Source: Acidovorax soli
Lineage (GTDB): Bacteria > Pseudomonadota > Gammaproteobacteria > Burkholderiales > Burkholderiaceae_C
DNA length: 64,000 nucleotides
Assembly: GCF_014207955.1 (NCBI RefSeq)
Contig: NZ_JACHLK010000012.1
Location: 124,001-188,000, forward strand
Direction of reading: 5' to 3'
In this document: positions 42,528 to 51,839 of the stretch, one piece after another
How positions within the stretch are numbered: position 1 is the stretch's first letter
Layout: every line of letters begins with the position of its first letter
Made by a program: the position numbers and the translations under genes
The notes under the pieces: generated by a model
The model's input: only the letters and a program-made list of their open reading frames with translations
Database searches by the model: none
What the model was told of the DNA's origin: nothing

Positions 42528-43898
42528 ATGAATGCAAGCACTTCCCCCACCCCGGACGCGGTCGACCCGGGCCTGGACTGCGATGTCGCCATCGTGGGCG
42601 GTGGCCCGGCCGGCCTGATGGCGGCCGAGGTGCTGGCGCAGGCGGGCGTGGCGGTGCACGTGTTCGATGCCATGCCCTCGGTGGGGCGCAAATTCCTTCT
42701 GGCCGGCAAGGGGGGACTCAACCTCACGCACTCCGAGCCGCACGAGGCCTTCGCCACGCGCTTTGCCGGCCGCGAGAAGCAGGTCGAACCGCTGCTCGCG
42801 GCCTTCGGCGGGCCCGCCATCCGCGAGTGGGCCCAAGGCCTGGGCGTGGAGACCTTCGTGGGGACCTCGGGCCGCGTGTTCCCGACCGACATGAAGGCCG
42901 CCCCGTTGCTGCGCGCCTGGCTGCAGCGCCTGCGCGGCCAGGGCGTGCAGTTCCACATGCGCCACCGCTGGCTGGGCTGGGCCGACGCCGGGCAGGGCGG
43001 GGCGTTGCGCTTTGCCACGCCAGCGGGTGAGCTGGCCGTGAACGCGCGCGCCACGGTGCTGGCGCTGGGCGGCGGCAGCTGGGCACGCCTGGGGTCGGAC
43101 GGCGCCTGGGTGCCCCTGCTGGCCGCACGCGGTGTGGCCGTGGCGCCGCTGCGCCCGGCCAACAGTGGTTTCGACGTGCTGCGTGCCGATGCGCCGGCGG
43201 GCGAGACGCGGCGCGACTTCCTGCGCGAGCTGATCGGCCGCACGCCAGCGCCGACCGTGGGCTGGACGGCGCACTTCACCGAGCGCTTTGCCGGTCAGCC
43301 GTTCAAGACCGTGGCCCTGGCGTTCACCGACAGCCAGGGCCGCAACTTCCAGCGCCGCGGCGAGTTCGTGGCCACCGCCACGGGGGTGGAGGGCAGCCTG
43401 GTGTACGCCGCCTCGCACCTGCTGCGCGACGAGGTCGAGGCCCATGGCCATGCCACCTTCCATCTCGACCTTCTGCCCGACCACACACCCGAGCGCGTGC
43501 TGGTGGAGGTGCGCCACCCGCGCGGCTCGCGCTCGCTGTCCAGCCACCTCAAAAGCCGCCTGGGGCTCGATGGCATCAAGGCCGGCATGCTCTATGAGCA
43601 CCTGGGCAAGGACGGCGTGGCCGACCCCGTGGCCCTGGCCCATGCCATCAAGGCCCTGCCCGTCACCGTGGTGGCGGCGCGGCCGCTGGACGAGGCCATC
43701 AGCACGGCTGGGGGCGTCGCCTTCGAGGCACTGGATGCCCGGCTCATGGCCACGGCCGCCCCGGGCGTGTTCTGCGCCGGCGAAATGCTCGACTGGGAGG
43801 CCCCGACCGGCGGCTACCTGCTCACCGTGAGCATGGCCAGTGGCCGGGTGGCGGGTGAGGGGGTGTTGCGTTGGCTGGGGCGGACCGGCAACGCGTGA
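42528..43898 (+). CDS. BaiN/HI0933-like FAD-dependent flavoprotein (TIGR03862-type)
   Basis: 456 aa. An FAD-binding Rossmann motif DVAIVGGGPAGLMAAE lies near the N-terminus, followed by the family mark VGRKFLLAGKGGLNLTHSE. The C-terminal flavin contact is PGVFCAGEMLDWEAPTGGYLLT. The family includes bile-acid dehydratase-like BaiN and many proteins of unknown substrate. The ATG at 42528 lies 36 bp after the AddA-like stop, so it may be cotranscribed with the repair genes. Confidence 0.92.
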   Translation: MNASTSPTPDAVDPGLDCDVAIVGGGPAGLMAAEVLAQAGVAVHVFDAMPSVGRKFLLAGKGGLNLTHSEPHEAFATRFAGREKQVEPLLAAFGGPAIREWAQGLGVETFVGTSGRVFPTDMKAAPLLRAWLQRLRGQGVQFHMRHRWLGWADAGQGGALRFATPAGELAVNARATVLALGGGSWARLGSDGAWVPLLAARGVAVAPLRPANSGFDVLRADAPAGETRRDFLRELIGRTPAPTVGWTAHFTERFAGQPFKTVALAFTDSQGRNFQRRGEFVATATGVEGSLVYAASHLLRDEVEAHGHATFHLDLLPDHTPERVLVEVRHPRGSRSLSSHLKSRLGLDGIKAGMLYEHLGKDGVADPVALAHAIKALPVTVVAARPLDEAISTAGGVAFEALDARLMATAAPGVFCAGEMLDWEAPTGGYLLTVSMASGRVAGEGVLRWLGRTGNA

Positions 43899-43923
43899 CT
43901 GTGTGCCCCGCCAGACCAAGGGC

Positions 43924-44661
43924 TCAGAATTTCGAGCGGTAGTACAGCATGGGGCCGCCCTTGCGCGCGCGCAGCACCAGGCGCGATCCGCCCTCCAGCT
44001 GCACGCCGACGGCACCGAACTCGGGCGTGAGCCCGCCGGTTTTGGCGGTCGCCCACTGCACCTCCACACGCGTGCCATACAGGGGCTGCTGCGCCTGCCG
44101 GATCATGCCCAAGGCATCCGAGGTCTGTGCCCCCTGCGGCGTGCGTGCCCAGGCCGTGACGTCGAGTTGGCGCCCGCTCTCCAGCCGCGACCTCCAGCGC
44201 ACGCCCAGGTCCAGGCTGGCGGGGGAGGCGGCTTCGGGCGCCAGCGGCAGGGCGCCAGGTGCGGGAGCGCTCAGCCCCAGGGACAGGCCGAAGCGTGCCG
44301 GGGCGTCTGGTGTGAGCCAGCGCGTGAAGTCCAGGTACTGGGTGTTGGGGGCGTTGCCGCCACCTGCGAGGGCCGGGTTGCGCACGGCGTAGTCGCCCAA
44401 CTCGGGCAGCACGGCACTGCGGACTTCATAGGCAGAGGCCCACGGTGCGGATTCCTCCTGCAGTCCGGCCATGGCCTCATCGCCGAACGAGGGGGTATCG
44501 GCCGCGACCGCCCAGCCGGTTCCGAAGAGGACCAAGCCCAGGGTGCACGCGGGCCGTATCCAGAGGGATGCCGCAGGGCCTGTCGCCGCAACCGCACCCT
44601 GGAAGTACGCAGTGGCGCCGTGGCGGGTTGGGGACACTTGCACGGTCATGGCGGTGGACAT
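43924..44661 (-). CDS. secreted protein of unknown function
   Basis: 245 aa. A long positively charged N-region precedes a hydrophobic segment (about residues 33-52: LWIRPACTLGLVLFGTGWA) ending in AVAAD, so the signal peptide looks extended. The mature part has repeated amphipathic strands (LDLGVRWRSRLESGRQLDVTAWART, RVEVQWATAK, GVQLEGGSRLVLRARKGGPM) and a C-terminal YYRSKF. The alternating pattern and terminal Phe suggest an outer-membrane or periplasmic beta protein. I do not recognise the family. Confidence 0.65.
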   Translation of the reverse strand: MSTAMTVQVSPTRHGATAYFQGAVAATGPAASLWIRPACTLGLVLFGTGWAVAADTPSFGDEAMAGLQEESAPWASAYEVRSAVLPELGDYAVRNPALAGGGNAPNTQYLDFTRWLTPDAPARFGLSLGLSAPAPGALPLAPEAASPASLDLGVRWRSRLESGRQLDVTAWARTPQGAQTSDALGMIRQAQQPLYGTRVEVQWATAKTGGLTPEFGAVGVQLEGGSRLVLRARKGGPMLYYRSKF

Positions 44662-44989
44662 GGCAGCACCCGAAAAAGGGGAGAAGCGATGCCACAAAGT
44701 GTGCGCCTGTGCCGCCCTGGAGGGAAGTGCCGAGCGCCGCAAAACTGTGTCGGACAGCACCGACACAGGCAAAATCGGAAATGGGGGGAGGCTGCGCGCC
44801 GGGCGCGCTCCGCGCTGCGCAAGCACGGCAGCAAGAAGAGAAGTTGACGAGCCTTACCCCCGGCACTGACTCCACAGTTAGGGCTGCTTGGTTCCCCACC
44901 TGACCCGGTTGGCCACTTCGCCATGCGGGGAGGCCCGTCAGCCGCCATTGTAGCCGGTGTGCGCAAGGCCGATGGCTTCGAGGGCTTGT
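44662..44989. other. 328-bp gene-free region with an inverted repeat
   Basis: No credible gene. It contains a perfect inverted repeat, CTGTGTCGG (44745-44753) and CCGACACAG (44760-44768), with 6-nt spacing, 84 bp upstream of the secreted-protein start. It could be an operator or RNA hairpin. Nothing else stands out before the end of the DUF4345 gene. Confidence 0.5.
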
Positions 44990-45433
44990 TTATCCCTGCC
45001 GGGGAGGGCTTTTTTGCAAGGCCGGGCCCGCACCTCCGGCATGGCCATCCCTTGCCGCCACCTGGCGCTGCCAGGCGATGAAGGCCGGTGCCCCCAGCAG
45101 TTCCAGCGCCGTGAAGCCGATGAACGGTGCCGGCGGCAGGCCCAGCCAGGCCATCGACAGGGCCCGGCCCACACCGCCGAGGAACACGGCCCCCCAGAGC
45201 ACGGCGAACAGGCGCCCCTCGCGCTCGATCTGCGGCACCAGCGACAGCATGGCCAGCCCGAGCGCAAGCCAGACGCCCCCGAAAAAGCGCAGGTTGCCGT
45301 CGAGCAGCGCGTCCCGTGGCAAGCCGCTGGCGTGGTAGAGCGGATCGTCGATTCCCATCATGGTCAGCACGCCGGTGGCCACCGGAATGAGTGCCATCGC
45401 CGCGGTGGCGGCCTGGAGCAGGCGTCGTGTCAT
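44990..45433 (-). CDS. DUF4345-type small membrane protein
   Basis: 147 aa with four hydrophobic helices (about 5-27, 48-68, 75-95 and 100-125). LLDGNLRFFGGVWLALGLAML and LGGVGRALSMAWLG match the pattern of DUF4345 proteins. Function unknown. It diverges from a TetR regulator and two matching 19-bp operators lie between them, so it is probably the repressor's target. Confidence 0.8.
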   Translation of the reverse strand: MTRRLLQAATAAMALIPVATGVLTMMGIDDPLYHASGLPRDALLDGNLRFFGGVWLALGLAMLSLVPQIEREGRLFAVLWGAVFLGGVGRALSMAWLGLPPAPFIGFTALELLGAPAFIAWQRQVAARDGHAGGAGPALQKSPPRQG

Positions 45434-45439
45434 GGGCTT

Positions 45440-45458
45440 ATCTTTACATCGTCAAGAT
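45440..45458. promoter_or_regulatory. TetR operator candidate 1
   Basis: ATCTTTACATCGTCAAGAT, differing by one base in its left arm from perfect symmetry and matching the arms of the site at 45478. It starts seven bases from the DUF4345 start codon. Confidence 0.65.
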
Positions 45459-45477
45459 AGATGCATTGTCCGGGCTG

Positions 45478-45496
45478 ATCTTGACTGTGTCAAGAT
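45478..45496. promoter_or_regulatory. TetR operator candidate 2
   Basis: ATCTTGACTGTGTCAAGAT, a perfect 8-bp inverted repeat around 3 bp, seven bases before the TetR-family ATG. Its centre is 38 bp from that of the first site. Confidence 0.7.
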
Positions 45497-45503
45497 CGCA
45501 GCC

Positions 45504-46094
45504 ATGACCTCTCCGCAAGCTTCCCGTGCGCCCTACCACCATGGCGACCTGCGCGCCGCCCTGCTGGCCGCCGCCGAGGCATTGCTGGCTGCGGGGGCCA
45601 CGCTCAGCCTGCGCGCCGTGGCCAAGGCGGCAGGCGTCTCGCATGCGGCCCCCTACCACCACTTTGCCAACCTGGACGCCTTGCTGGCGGCCGTGTCTGC
45701 GCGGGGGTTTGGCGATCTGGCCGCAGCCATGCGGGGCGCGCAGGCGGGGCAGGGCACGGCAGCCGCCCTGGTCGGGCACTGCACGGCCTATGTGGCGTTT
45801 GCGCTGGCACGCCCGGCCGTGTTCCGGCTCATGTTCAGCCCCCTGCTGCAGCACAAGGCCGAGCACCCGGAACTGCAGGCAGCCGCGGACGAAGCCTTCC
45901 ATGTGCTGCTGCGCGCCGCACGGGCCCATGCCCCCGAGGGCGGTGACGAACTGGCCCTGGCGGGCTGGAGCCTGGCGCACGGGCTGGCCAGCCTGGCCAT
46001 CGATGGTGCCCTGGCCACGGCACCGGGCGTGGTGGTGCCCCCGGCGCAGCACCTGGCCTCGGTGCTGGCCGCACGCCTGCTCGCCCTGGGGTGA
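45504..46094 (+). CDS. TetR/AcrR-family repressor with WHG-type ligand domain
   Basis: 196 aa. Helix-turn-helix at about residues 10-56 (YHHGDLRAALLAAAEALL, then LRAVAKAAGVSHAAPYHHF). The C-terminal ligand domain has FRLMFSPLLQHK and a WSLAHGLASLAIDG helix typical of WHG-domain TetR proteins. It should bind the twin operators at 45440 and 45478 and control both itself and the DUF4345 gene. Confidence 0.92.
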   Translation: MTSPQASRAPYHHGDLRAALLAAAEALLAAGATLSLRAVAKAAGVSHAAPYHHFANLDALLAAVSARGFGDLAAAMRGAQAGQGTAAALVGHCTAYVAFALARPAVFRLMFSPLLQHKAEHPELQAAADEAFHVLLRAARAHAPEGGDELALAGWSLAHGLASLAIDGALATAPGVVVPPAQHLASVLAARLLALG

Positions 46095-46113
46095 GCGCTG
46101 GCCCGCGCCGGCG

Positions 46114-47679
46114 CTAAGCCAGCCGGAACACGCTGACCAGTTGCTCCAGCTTGGCGGCCTGCACGTTCAGCGACTCGGCGGCCGAGGCGGCCTGCTCGAC
46201 CAGGGCGGCGTTCTGCTGGGTGACCTGGTCCATGTTGGAGATGGCCACGTTCACCTGGTCGATGCCCGAGGACTGCTCCTGGCTCGCCGAGGCGATCTCG
46301 CTGATGATCTGTGTGACCTGCTGAACGCTTTTCACCACCTCGGTCATGGTGCTGCCGGCCTCGTCCACGAGGCGGGTGCTTTCCCCGACCTTGTTGACCG
46401 AGGCGTCGATCAACTGCTTGATCTCCTTGGCCGCTTCGGCGCTGCGCTGGGCCAGGCCGCGCACCTCGCTGGCCACCACGGCGAAACCGCGGCCCTGCTC
46501 ACCTGCGCGCGCGGCCTCGACGGCGGCATTCAGGGCCAGGATGTTGGTCTGGAAGGCGATGCCGTCGATCACGCCGATGATGTCCACGATCTTTTTGGAC
46601 GAGGTGTTCACCTCGCCCATGGTGCTCACCACCTGGTCCACCACGGTGCCGCCGCGCACGGCCACCTGGGATGCCGTGTTGGCCAACTGGCTGGCGTGGC
46701 GCGCGTTGTCAGCGTTCTGGCGCACCGTGCTGGTCAGCTCCTCCATGGAGGCAGCTGTCTGCTGCAATGAGCTGGCCTGCTGCTCGGTGCGCGCCGAGAG
46801 GTCGTTGTTGCCCGCCGCGATCTCGGTCGATGCCGTGGCGATGGACTGCGTGCCCGAACGCACCTCGCTCACGATGTTGGCGATGCTGGTGCGCATGGCC
46901 TGCATGCCATGCAGCAGGCTGGACTGGTCGCCCGGTTGCAGGGCGATGTCCATCGACAGGTCGCCCTGGGCCATCTGCTCGGTGATGCGGGCCGCATAGT
47001 CGGGCTCGCCGCCCAGCTGGCGCAGGATGCCGCGCGAGATCAGCATGCCCACGCCCAGCAGCAGCACGGCCAGGGCCACGGCACCCAGGCCGAACTTGAC
47101 GATGCGCTCGTTGACGGTCGAAGTCACCGTGTCCACGTACACGCCCGAGCCCACCACCCAGCCCCAGGGCGCAAAGCCTTTGACGTACGAGGCCTTGAGC
47201 ACCGGATCGGTGCTGCCCGGCTTGGGCCACAGGTAGAGCACGAAGCCCGCCTCGCGCGCCTTGACCACGTTCACGAACTCCACGAACAGCCGCATGCCCG
47301 TGGGGTCCTTGTTGTCCGTGAGGTCCTTGCCTTCGAGCTCGGGGCGGATCGGGTGCATCACCATCACGGGGTGCATGTCGTTGATCCAGAAGTATTCGTT
47401 GCCGCTGTAGCGCATGGCGCGCAGGCTGTCCTTGGCCAGTTGCTGGGCCTCTTTCTCTGGCATTTTTCCGGCCTTGGCCTGGGCATGGAAGTGCACGATG
47501 AGGCTGTGCGCCGACTCGACGTTCTGGCGCACGCTGCTCTTTCGCTCCTCCATGATGAGGCTGCGCTCCGAGCCGAGCAGGATGGCGGTGATGAGCGCGA
47601 TGCCGGCAAGTGCGCAGGCAATCAGAAGGCCCATGCGCCTGGCGATCCCCATGGGCCGCCGCTGGGAGGTATCCACCAT
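46114..47679 (-). CDS. methyl-accepting chemotaxis protein with a single Cache sensor
   Basis: 521 aa. Transmembrane helix at about 15-37, a periplasmic Cache_2-type sensor (about 45-185, with [16 protein letters not shown] and [15 protein letters not shown]), a second helix at about 190-212, HAMP, and a full signalling hairpin with [19 protein letters not shown] and [15 protein letters not shown]. It lacks a C-terminal NWETF-like methyltransferase tether (ends SVFRLA). Cache_2 receptors often sense carboxylates. The start at 47679 follows AAGGTGG. Confidence 0.94.
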   Translation of the reverse strand: MVDTSQRRPMGIARRMGLLIACALAGIALITAILLGSERSLIMEERKSSVRQNVESAHSLIVHFHAQAKAGKMPEKEAQQLAKDSLRAMRYSGNEYFWINDMHPVMVMHPIRPELEGKDLTDNKDPTGMRLFVEFVNVVKAREAGFVLYLWPKPGSTDPVLKASYVKGFAPWGWVVGSGVYVDTVTSTVNERIVKFGLGAVALAVLLLGVGMLISRGILRQLGGEPDYAARITEQMAQGDLSMDIALQPGDQSSLLHGMQAMRTSIANIVSEVRSGTQSIATASTEIAAGNNDLSARTEQQASSLQQTAASMEELTSTVRQNADNARHASQLANTASQVAVRGGTVVDQVVSTMGEVNTSSKKIVDIIGVIDGIAFQTNILALNAAVEAARAGEQGRGFAVVASEVRGLAQRSAEAAKEIKQLIDASVNKVGESTRLVDEAGSTMTEVVKSVQQVTQIISEIASASQEQSSGIDQVNVAISNMDQVTQQNAALVEQAASAAESLNVQAAKLEQLVSVFRLA

Positions 47680-47909
47680 ATACAGCCACCTTCCGTCGTG
47701 CGTTGCTGGCAGGCCACCTGCGGGCCCGGCCTGCCACGGAGCGTGAATGCGCCCCTGGCCCATGCTAGGCAGGGTGTTGCAGGATGTACAGAGGAACAGC
47801 CCGCAGTGTTTTCCCGGGTTGCCAGCCTGGGGTTTTGCGAGGTGTAAGCGGGCGCCGCTCGCGGCGAGCTCTGCGCAGGGGCATGCGCAGACCCCCTTAG
47901 AATCAGCCC
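47680..47909. promoter_or_regulatory. divergent upstream region of the chemoreceptor and dnaX
   Basis: Holds no gene. An inverted repeat, TCTGCGCA (47870-47877) and TGCGCAGA (47884-47891), precedes a -10-like TAGAAT at 47898-47903. The dnaX ATG is only six bases further, so the dnaX message may have almost no leader. Confidence 0.4.
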
Positions 47910-49937
47910 ATGTCCTATCTCGTGCTCGCCCGCAAGTACCGCCCCCGCAATTTCACGGAAATGGTGGGGCAGGAGCATGTCGTGCAGGCGCTCACCAATG
48001 CGCTCACCCAGCAGCGCCTGCACCACGCCTACCTGTTCACGGGCACGCGCGGCGTGGGCAAGACGACCGTCTCGCGCATCCTGGCCAAGTCGCTCAACTG
48101 CCAGGGGCCTGATGGGAACGGCGGCATCACCGCCACGCCCTGCGGCGTGTGCCAGGCCTGCACCGACATCGACAGCGGCCGTTTCGTCGACTACACCGAG
48201 CTCGACGCCGCCTCCAACCGCGGCGTGGACGAGGTGCAGAGCCTGCTCGAGCAGGCCGTCTACAAGCCGGTGCAGGGGCGCTTCAAGGTCTTCATGATCG
48301 ACGAGGTGCACATGCTCACGAACACGGCCTTCAACGCCATGCTCAAGACGCTGGAGGAGCCGCCCGAGTACCTGAAGTTCGTGCTCGCCACGACCGACCC
48401 GCAGAAGGTGCCGGTCACCGTGCTCAGCCGCTGCCTGCAGTTCAACCTGCGGCCCATGGCGCCCGAGACGGTGCTCAGCCACCTGACCCAGGTGCTGGCC
48501 GCCGAGAACGTGCCGGCCGAACCCCAGGCGCTGCGCCTGCTGTCGCGCGCTGCGCGCGGCTCCATGCGCGACGCGCTGTCGCTCACCGACCAGGCCATCG
48601 CCTTCGGCAGCGGCCAACTGCAGGAAGCCGGTGTGCGCCAGATGCTGGGTGCGGTGGACCGCTCCTATGTGTTCCGCCTCATCGAGGCCCTGGCCCTGGG
48701 CGATGGCAAGACGGTGGTGGAGACCGCCGATGCACTGCGCATGAACGGCCTGTCCGCTGCCTCCACGCTGGAGGAGATGAGCGCCGTGCTGCAGCGCATG
48801 GCCGTGTTCCAGGCCGTGCCGCAAATGGCGGGCGCCATCGATGCCGATGACCCCGAGGCCGCCGAGACCGCACGCCTGTCGACCGCCATGCCGGCCGACG
48901 AGACGCAGCTGCTGTACAGCCTGTGCCTGCACGGCCGCGGCGAACTGGGCCTGGCGCCCGATGAATACGCGGCCCTGACCATGGTGCTGCTGCGCCTGCT
49001 GGCCTTCAAACCCTCGGCCGGCGACGGCCCGGCGGAAAAAAAAACTCTGACGCGCGCTGAGCCGGTCGTCTCCCCGGCACCCGCGCCAGCCCCGGTCCAG
49101 GCCCCCGCGGCGGCCCCTGCGCCGGTGGCAGCGCCCCTGGCGTCCCCCGCTGTGGCATCCCGGCCAGTCGTCCCCGTGCCGGCGGCCCCTGCTGTGGCGG
49201 AGGCGGTGGCTGCCGTGCCTGCCATTGCCCCTGCCCCCGTGGCCGACCCGGAGCCGACCCCGGCGCCCGCACCCGTTGCTGTGCAGCAACCTCGGGAGGC
49301 CACGGCCCTGCCGGTGCGTACGCTGGACGACTTCGACCGCCAGCATGGCGGCGGCGATGAGGAAGGCGGCGAGGGTGCGGGCGGTGCCGACAGCAGCCAG
49401 GCACCCGCCGTGACCGTGCGGCCCGCGGTGGCCGGGGTGATGTCCATCCCCGTGCGCACCATGTCCGCCGAGCCGGGTGAGCGCCTGCAACCGACCCCCG
49501 CAGGTGCCTCTTCGCCCACGGCGGCGCGCCCGCCTTCGGCCCGCTACACGCCCACCGAGGAGGGCGATGTCTGGTACACCACCGTGCAGGCCCTGGTGGC
49601 GGCCGAGGCCGTCACCGCCCTGGTGCGCGAGCTGGCCCTGCAGTCGCAGCTGGTGGCGCGCGATGGCACCCACTGGCTGCTGCGCGTGGAGCGCGAGTCG
49701 CTGAACCAGCCCACGGCGCGAGAGCGCCTACGCAGCGCCCTGGAGGCGGCTGGCCATGCCACGCAGATCAGCGTCGAGGTGGGTGTCGTGATCGACAGCC
49801 CTGCGCGCCGCAATGCCGCCGCTGCCGCCGAACGCCAGCGCGTGGCCGAAGAGATCGTGATGAACGACCCCTATGTGCAGACTCTGCTGCGCGACCACGG
49901 CGCCAAGATCGTGCCGGGCAGCATCAAGCCCGCCTGA
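47910..49937 (+). CDS. dnaX: DNA polymerase III subunits tau and, by slippage, gamma
   Basis: 675 aa. The clamp-loader AAA+ domain has [18 protein letters not shown], Walker [12 protein letters not shown], a zinc module (LNC, then CGVCQAC), [10 protein letters not shown], and [19 protein letters not shown] with the sensor and arginine-finger region. Residues about 385-530 are a Pro/Ala-rich linker and the C-terminus is the tau part that contacts polymerase and helicase. Codons 376-379 contain an A9 run, and both other frames stop within a few codons, so a gamma-like protein of about 380 residues is expected. ybaB and recR follow, the standard order. Confidence 0.97.
   Translation: MSYLVLARKYRPRNFTEMVGQEHVVQALTNALTQQRLHHAYLFTGTRGVGKTTVSRILAKSLNCQGPDGNGGITATPCGVCQACTDIDSGRFVDYTELDAASNRGVDEVQSLLEQAVYKPVQGRFKVFMIDEVHMLTNTAFNAMLKTLEEPPEYLKFVLATTDPQKVPVTVLSRCLQFNLRPMAPETVLSHLTQVLAAENVPAEPQALRLLSRAARGSMRDALSLTDQAIAFGSGQLQEAGVRQMLGAVDRSYVFRLIEALALGDGKTVVETADALRMNGLSAASTLEEMSAVLQRMAVFQAVPQMAGAIDADDPEAAETARLSTAMPADETQLLYSLCLHGRGELGLAPDEYAALTMVLLRLLAFKPSAGDGPAEKKTLTRAEPVVSPAPAPAPVQAPAAAPAPVAAPLASPAVASRPVVPVPAAPAVAEAVAAVPAIAPAPVADPEPTPAPAPVAVQQPREATALPVRTLDDFDRQHGGGDEEGGEGAGGADSSQAPAVTVRPAVAGVMSIPVRTMSAEPGERLQPTPAGASSPTAARPPSARYTPTEEGDVWYTTVQALVAAEAVTALVRELALQSQLVARDGTHWLLRVERESLNQPTARERLRSALEAAGHATQISVEVGVVIDSPARRNAAAAAERQRVAEEIVMNDPYVQTLLRDHGAKIVPGSIKPA
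49036..49060 (+). promoter_or_regulatory. dnaX slippage site producing gamma
   Basis: Nine consecutive A residues at 49036-49044, read GAA AAA AAA ACT. A -1 ribosomal shift or one extra A in the RNA leads after five codons (N-S-D-A-R) to TGA at 49058-49060. A +1 shift or one lost A gives TGA at 49048-49050. The position, just after the clamp-loader domains, matches gamma in other bacteria. Confidence 0.75.
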
Positions 49938-49944
49938 GGCGGGC
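49928..49944 (+). terminator. hairpin enclosing the dnaX stop codon
   Basis: Stem GCCCGCC (49928-49934) and GGCGGGC (49938-49944) with the dnaX TGA as its loop. No T-tract follows, so it may be only an RNA structure between dnaX and ybaB. Confidence 0.4.
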
Positions 49945-50013
49945 CGGCAGGCCGCACGACCAACCACTCAATCAACCAACAAACAGACAACCTCCAACCA
50001 AGGAACCACCACC

Positions 50014-50346
50014 ATGTTCAACAAAGGACAACTCGCCGGCCTGATGAAGCAGGCCCAGGCCATGCAGGACAACCTCAAGAAGGCCCAGGACGAACTGGCC
50101 TTCATCGAGGTGGAGGGCGAGTCCGGCGCCGGCCTCGTGAAGGTGCTCATGACCTGCAAGCACGACGTCAAGCGCATCACCATCGACCCCAGCCTGCTGG
50201 CCGAGGACAAGGACATGCTCGAAGACCTGGTGGCTGCCGCGTTCAATGCGGCCGTGCGCAAGGCCGAAGAGACTTCGGCGGAGAAGATGGGCAAGCTCAC
50301 GGCAGGAATGCCAGGCCTCCCCCCCGGCATGAAATTCCCTTTCTGA
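50014..50346 (+). CDS. ybaB: nucleoid-associated protein YbaB/EbfC
   Basis: 110 aa. The N-terminal helix [20 protein letters not shown] and the motifs [12 protein letters not shown] and [20 protein letters not shown] define the family. It forms DNA-binding dimers with tweezer shape. The ATG at 50014 is preceded by AAGGA. It stands between dnaX and recR as in many proteobacteria. Confidence 0.96.
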   Translation: MFNKGQLAGLMKQAQAMQDNLKKAQDELAFIEVEGESGAGLVKVLMTCKHDVKRITIDPSLLAEDKDMLEDLVAAAFNAAVRKAEETSAEKMGKLTAGMPGLPPGMKFPF

Positions 50347-50357
50347 GGCGGGCTACC

Positions 50358-50457
50358 GAGCGGGCAATCTGCGTCGTTGGGCGGTGCTCGGAATCCTCAC
50401 GTACTTCAAGTACGTTCCGGTTCCTGCGCTCCGTCCGCCTAGCAGCTTATCCCGCTC
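50358..50457. repeat. intergenic palindromic repeat, copy 2
   Basis: A 100-bp imperfect palindrome between ybaB and recR. Outer arms GAGCGGG and CCCGCTC, inner marks CGTCGTTG and GCCTAGC, and a perfect central stem ACGTACT (50399-50405) and AGTACGT (50409-50415) with a 3-nt loop. It shares the skeleton of the copies at 4205 and 53238 while the central stem differs. Confidence 0.7.
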
Positions 50458-50543
50458 GCTACGCCCTGGAGGGCGGGGTGTGAAGGCAGGGTTTTTGGCG
50501 GCTCGTTTCGCTGCGCTCACTCGCTGTTGCGTACATTAGGCCT

Positions 50544-51143
50544 ATGGCTTCTTCATCGTCTATCAATTCCCTTGACGTTCTGATCCAGGCGCTGCGGCGG
50601 CTGCCGGGGGTGGGGGTGAAGTCGGCTTCGCGCATGGCGTTCCATCTGCTGCAGCATGACCGCGAGGGGGCCGAGGTGCTGTCGCGGGCGCTGCATGAGG
50701 CGGTGGCGTCGGTACACCATTGCGAGCGCTGCCATACCTTCACCGAAGCCCCGGTGTGCAGCACCTGCCTGGACCCGGAGCGCGATGCCACGCGGCTGTG
50801 CGTGGTGGAGACGCCGGCGGACCAGTCGGCGCTGGAGCGCACGGGCGCGTTCAAGGGGCTGTACTTTGTGCTCATGGGGCGGCTCAGCCCGCTCGATGGC
50901 ATTGGCCCCAAGGAGATCGGTCTGCACAAGCTCATGGACCGGGCCAGCGATGGCACGGTGCAGGAGGTGATCCTGGCGACCAACTTCAATGCCGAAGGCG
51001 AGGCGACGGCGCATGTGATCAGCGAGGCGCTCAAGGCCCGGGGCCTGCATGTCACGCGGCTGGCGCGCGGCGTGCCGGTGGGCAGCGAACTCGAGTACGT
51101 GGACCTGGGCACCATTGCCCATGCGCTGGTGGACCGGCGCTAA
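50544..51143 (+). CDS. recR: recombination mediator RecR
   Basis: 199 aa. Helix-hairpin-helix region [21 protein letters not shown], the four-cysteine zinc finger (CERCHTF then CSTCLD), and the Toprim domain with [28 protein letters not shown] and [13 protein letters not shown]. RecR acts with RecO (and RecF) to load RecA onto SSB-coated gaps. The intergenic repeat lies upstream. Confidence 0.97.
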   Translation: MASSSSINSLDVLIQALRRLPGVGVKSASRMAFHLLQHDREGAEVLSRALHEAVASVHHCERCHTFTEAPVCSTCLDPERDATRLCVVETPADQSALERTGAFKGLYFVLMGRLSPLDGIGPKEIGLHKLMDRASDGTVQEVILATNFNAEGEATAHVISEALKARGLHVTRLARGVPVGSELEYVDLGTIAHALVDRR

Positions 51144-51206
51144 GAACTTGTTCAAGAAGAGGGTGGCGCGGCTCTTGCGCGCAGGGCCGCTTAGAATCCT
51201 TCCCTA

Positions 51207-51223
51207 CTATCAAATCAATAGCT
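51207..51223. repeat. CTAT-N7-ATAGCT motif, copy 2
   Basis: CTAT, seven bases, ATAGCT: the same frame as at 36449. It lies between recR and the MAPEG-like gene, 44 bp before the latter's start. Possibly a fragment of a short element dispersed in related genomes (recollection, not checked). Confidence 0.35.
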
Positions 51224-51267
51224 TGCCAGGCAAGATTGGCGAGCAATACCAAGAAAGTGCAATTCCA

Positions 51268-51693
51268 ATGAACTCCATGCACATGGCGCGCTTCACCGCG
51301 GCCTACTGGTGCGTGCTGGTGGCCGTGCTGCTGCCCATGGCGTGTTCCTACCTGGCCAAGAGCGGCGGGCGGGGCAAGTCGCGCAAGGAAGGGGGCTTTG
51401 ACAACCGCGACCCGCGCGGCTGGCTGGCCCGGCAGACGGGCTGGCAGGCACGTGCCAATGCGGCGCAGACCAACAGTTTCGAGGCGCTGCCCTTTTTTAT
51501 CGGCGCCGTGATCATTGCGCACCAGCTCGGTGCCGCGCAGACGTTGCTCGACCTGGCGGCCCTGCTGTGGGTGTTTCTGCGCATCTTCTACATCATGATG
51601 TATGTGGCGGACATGCCTACCGCGCGCAGCGCGCTGTGGTCGGGCGCCTTCCTGGTGAACATCGGCATCCTGTTCCTCGGATACCACCGCTGA
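51268..51693 (+). CDS. MAPEG-domain membrane protein
   Basis: 141 aa with four hydrophobic segments (about 8-28, 70-88, 92-112 and 117-138). RANAAQTNSFEALPFFIGAVI and LLWVFLRIFYIMMYVADMP are the MAPEG family pattern, which in eukaryotes binds glutathione and eicosanoids; bacterial functions are unclear. The ATG at 51268 has AAGAAAG upstream. Confidence 0.88.
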   Translation: MNSMHMARFTAAYWCVLVAVLLPMACSYLAKSGGRGKSRKEGGFDNRDPRGWLARQTGWQARANAAQTNSFEALPFFIGAVIIAHQLGAAQTLLDLAALLWVFLRIFYIMMYVADMPTARSALWSGAFLVNIGILFLGYHR

Positions 51694-51839
51694 TCGGCAG
51701 GGCGCGGGCCCTTGGCGGGCCTGGCCGCATGCCTGTGCGTGGCATCGTTTTCGGGGCACTTTTCGGCCTTGGCAGGTGTCACCTACGTAGTAGTCCTCAG
51801 GGGTAGTCCCTGATGCCTGACGGGCCTTGCTGAGGCACG

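Noticed and set aside
38952-44078. Open frame of about 1700 codons on the minus strand
   Set aside because: It lies opposite the AddA-like helicase and BaiN-like genes, which have complete motif sets. It shows no family signature.
49045-49110. A downstream stem-loop stimulating dnaX frameshifting, as in E. coli
   Set aside because: I could not find a convincing stable hairpin at the required distance; slippage on A9 does not need one.
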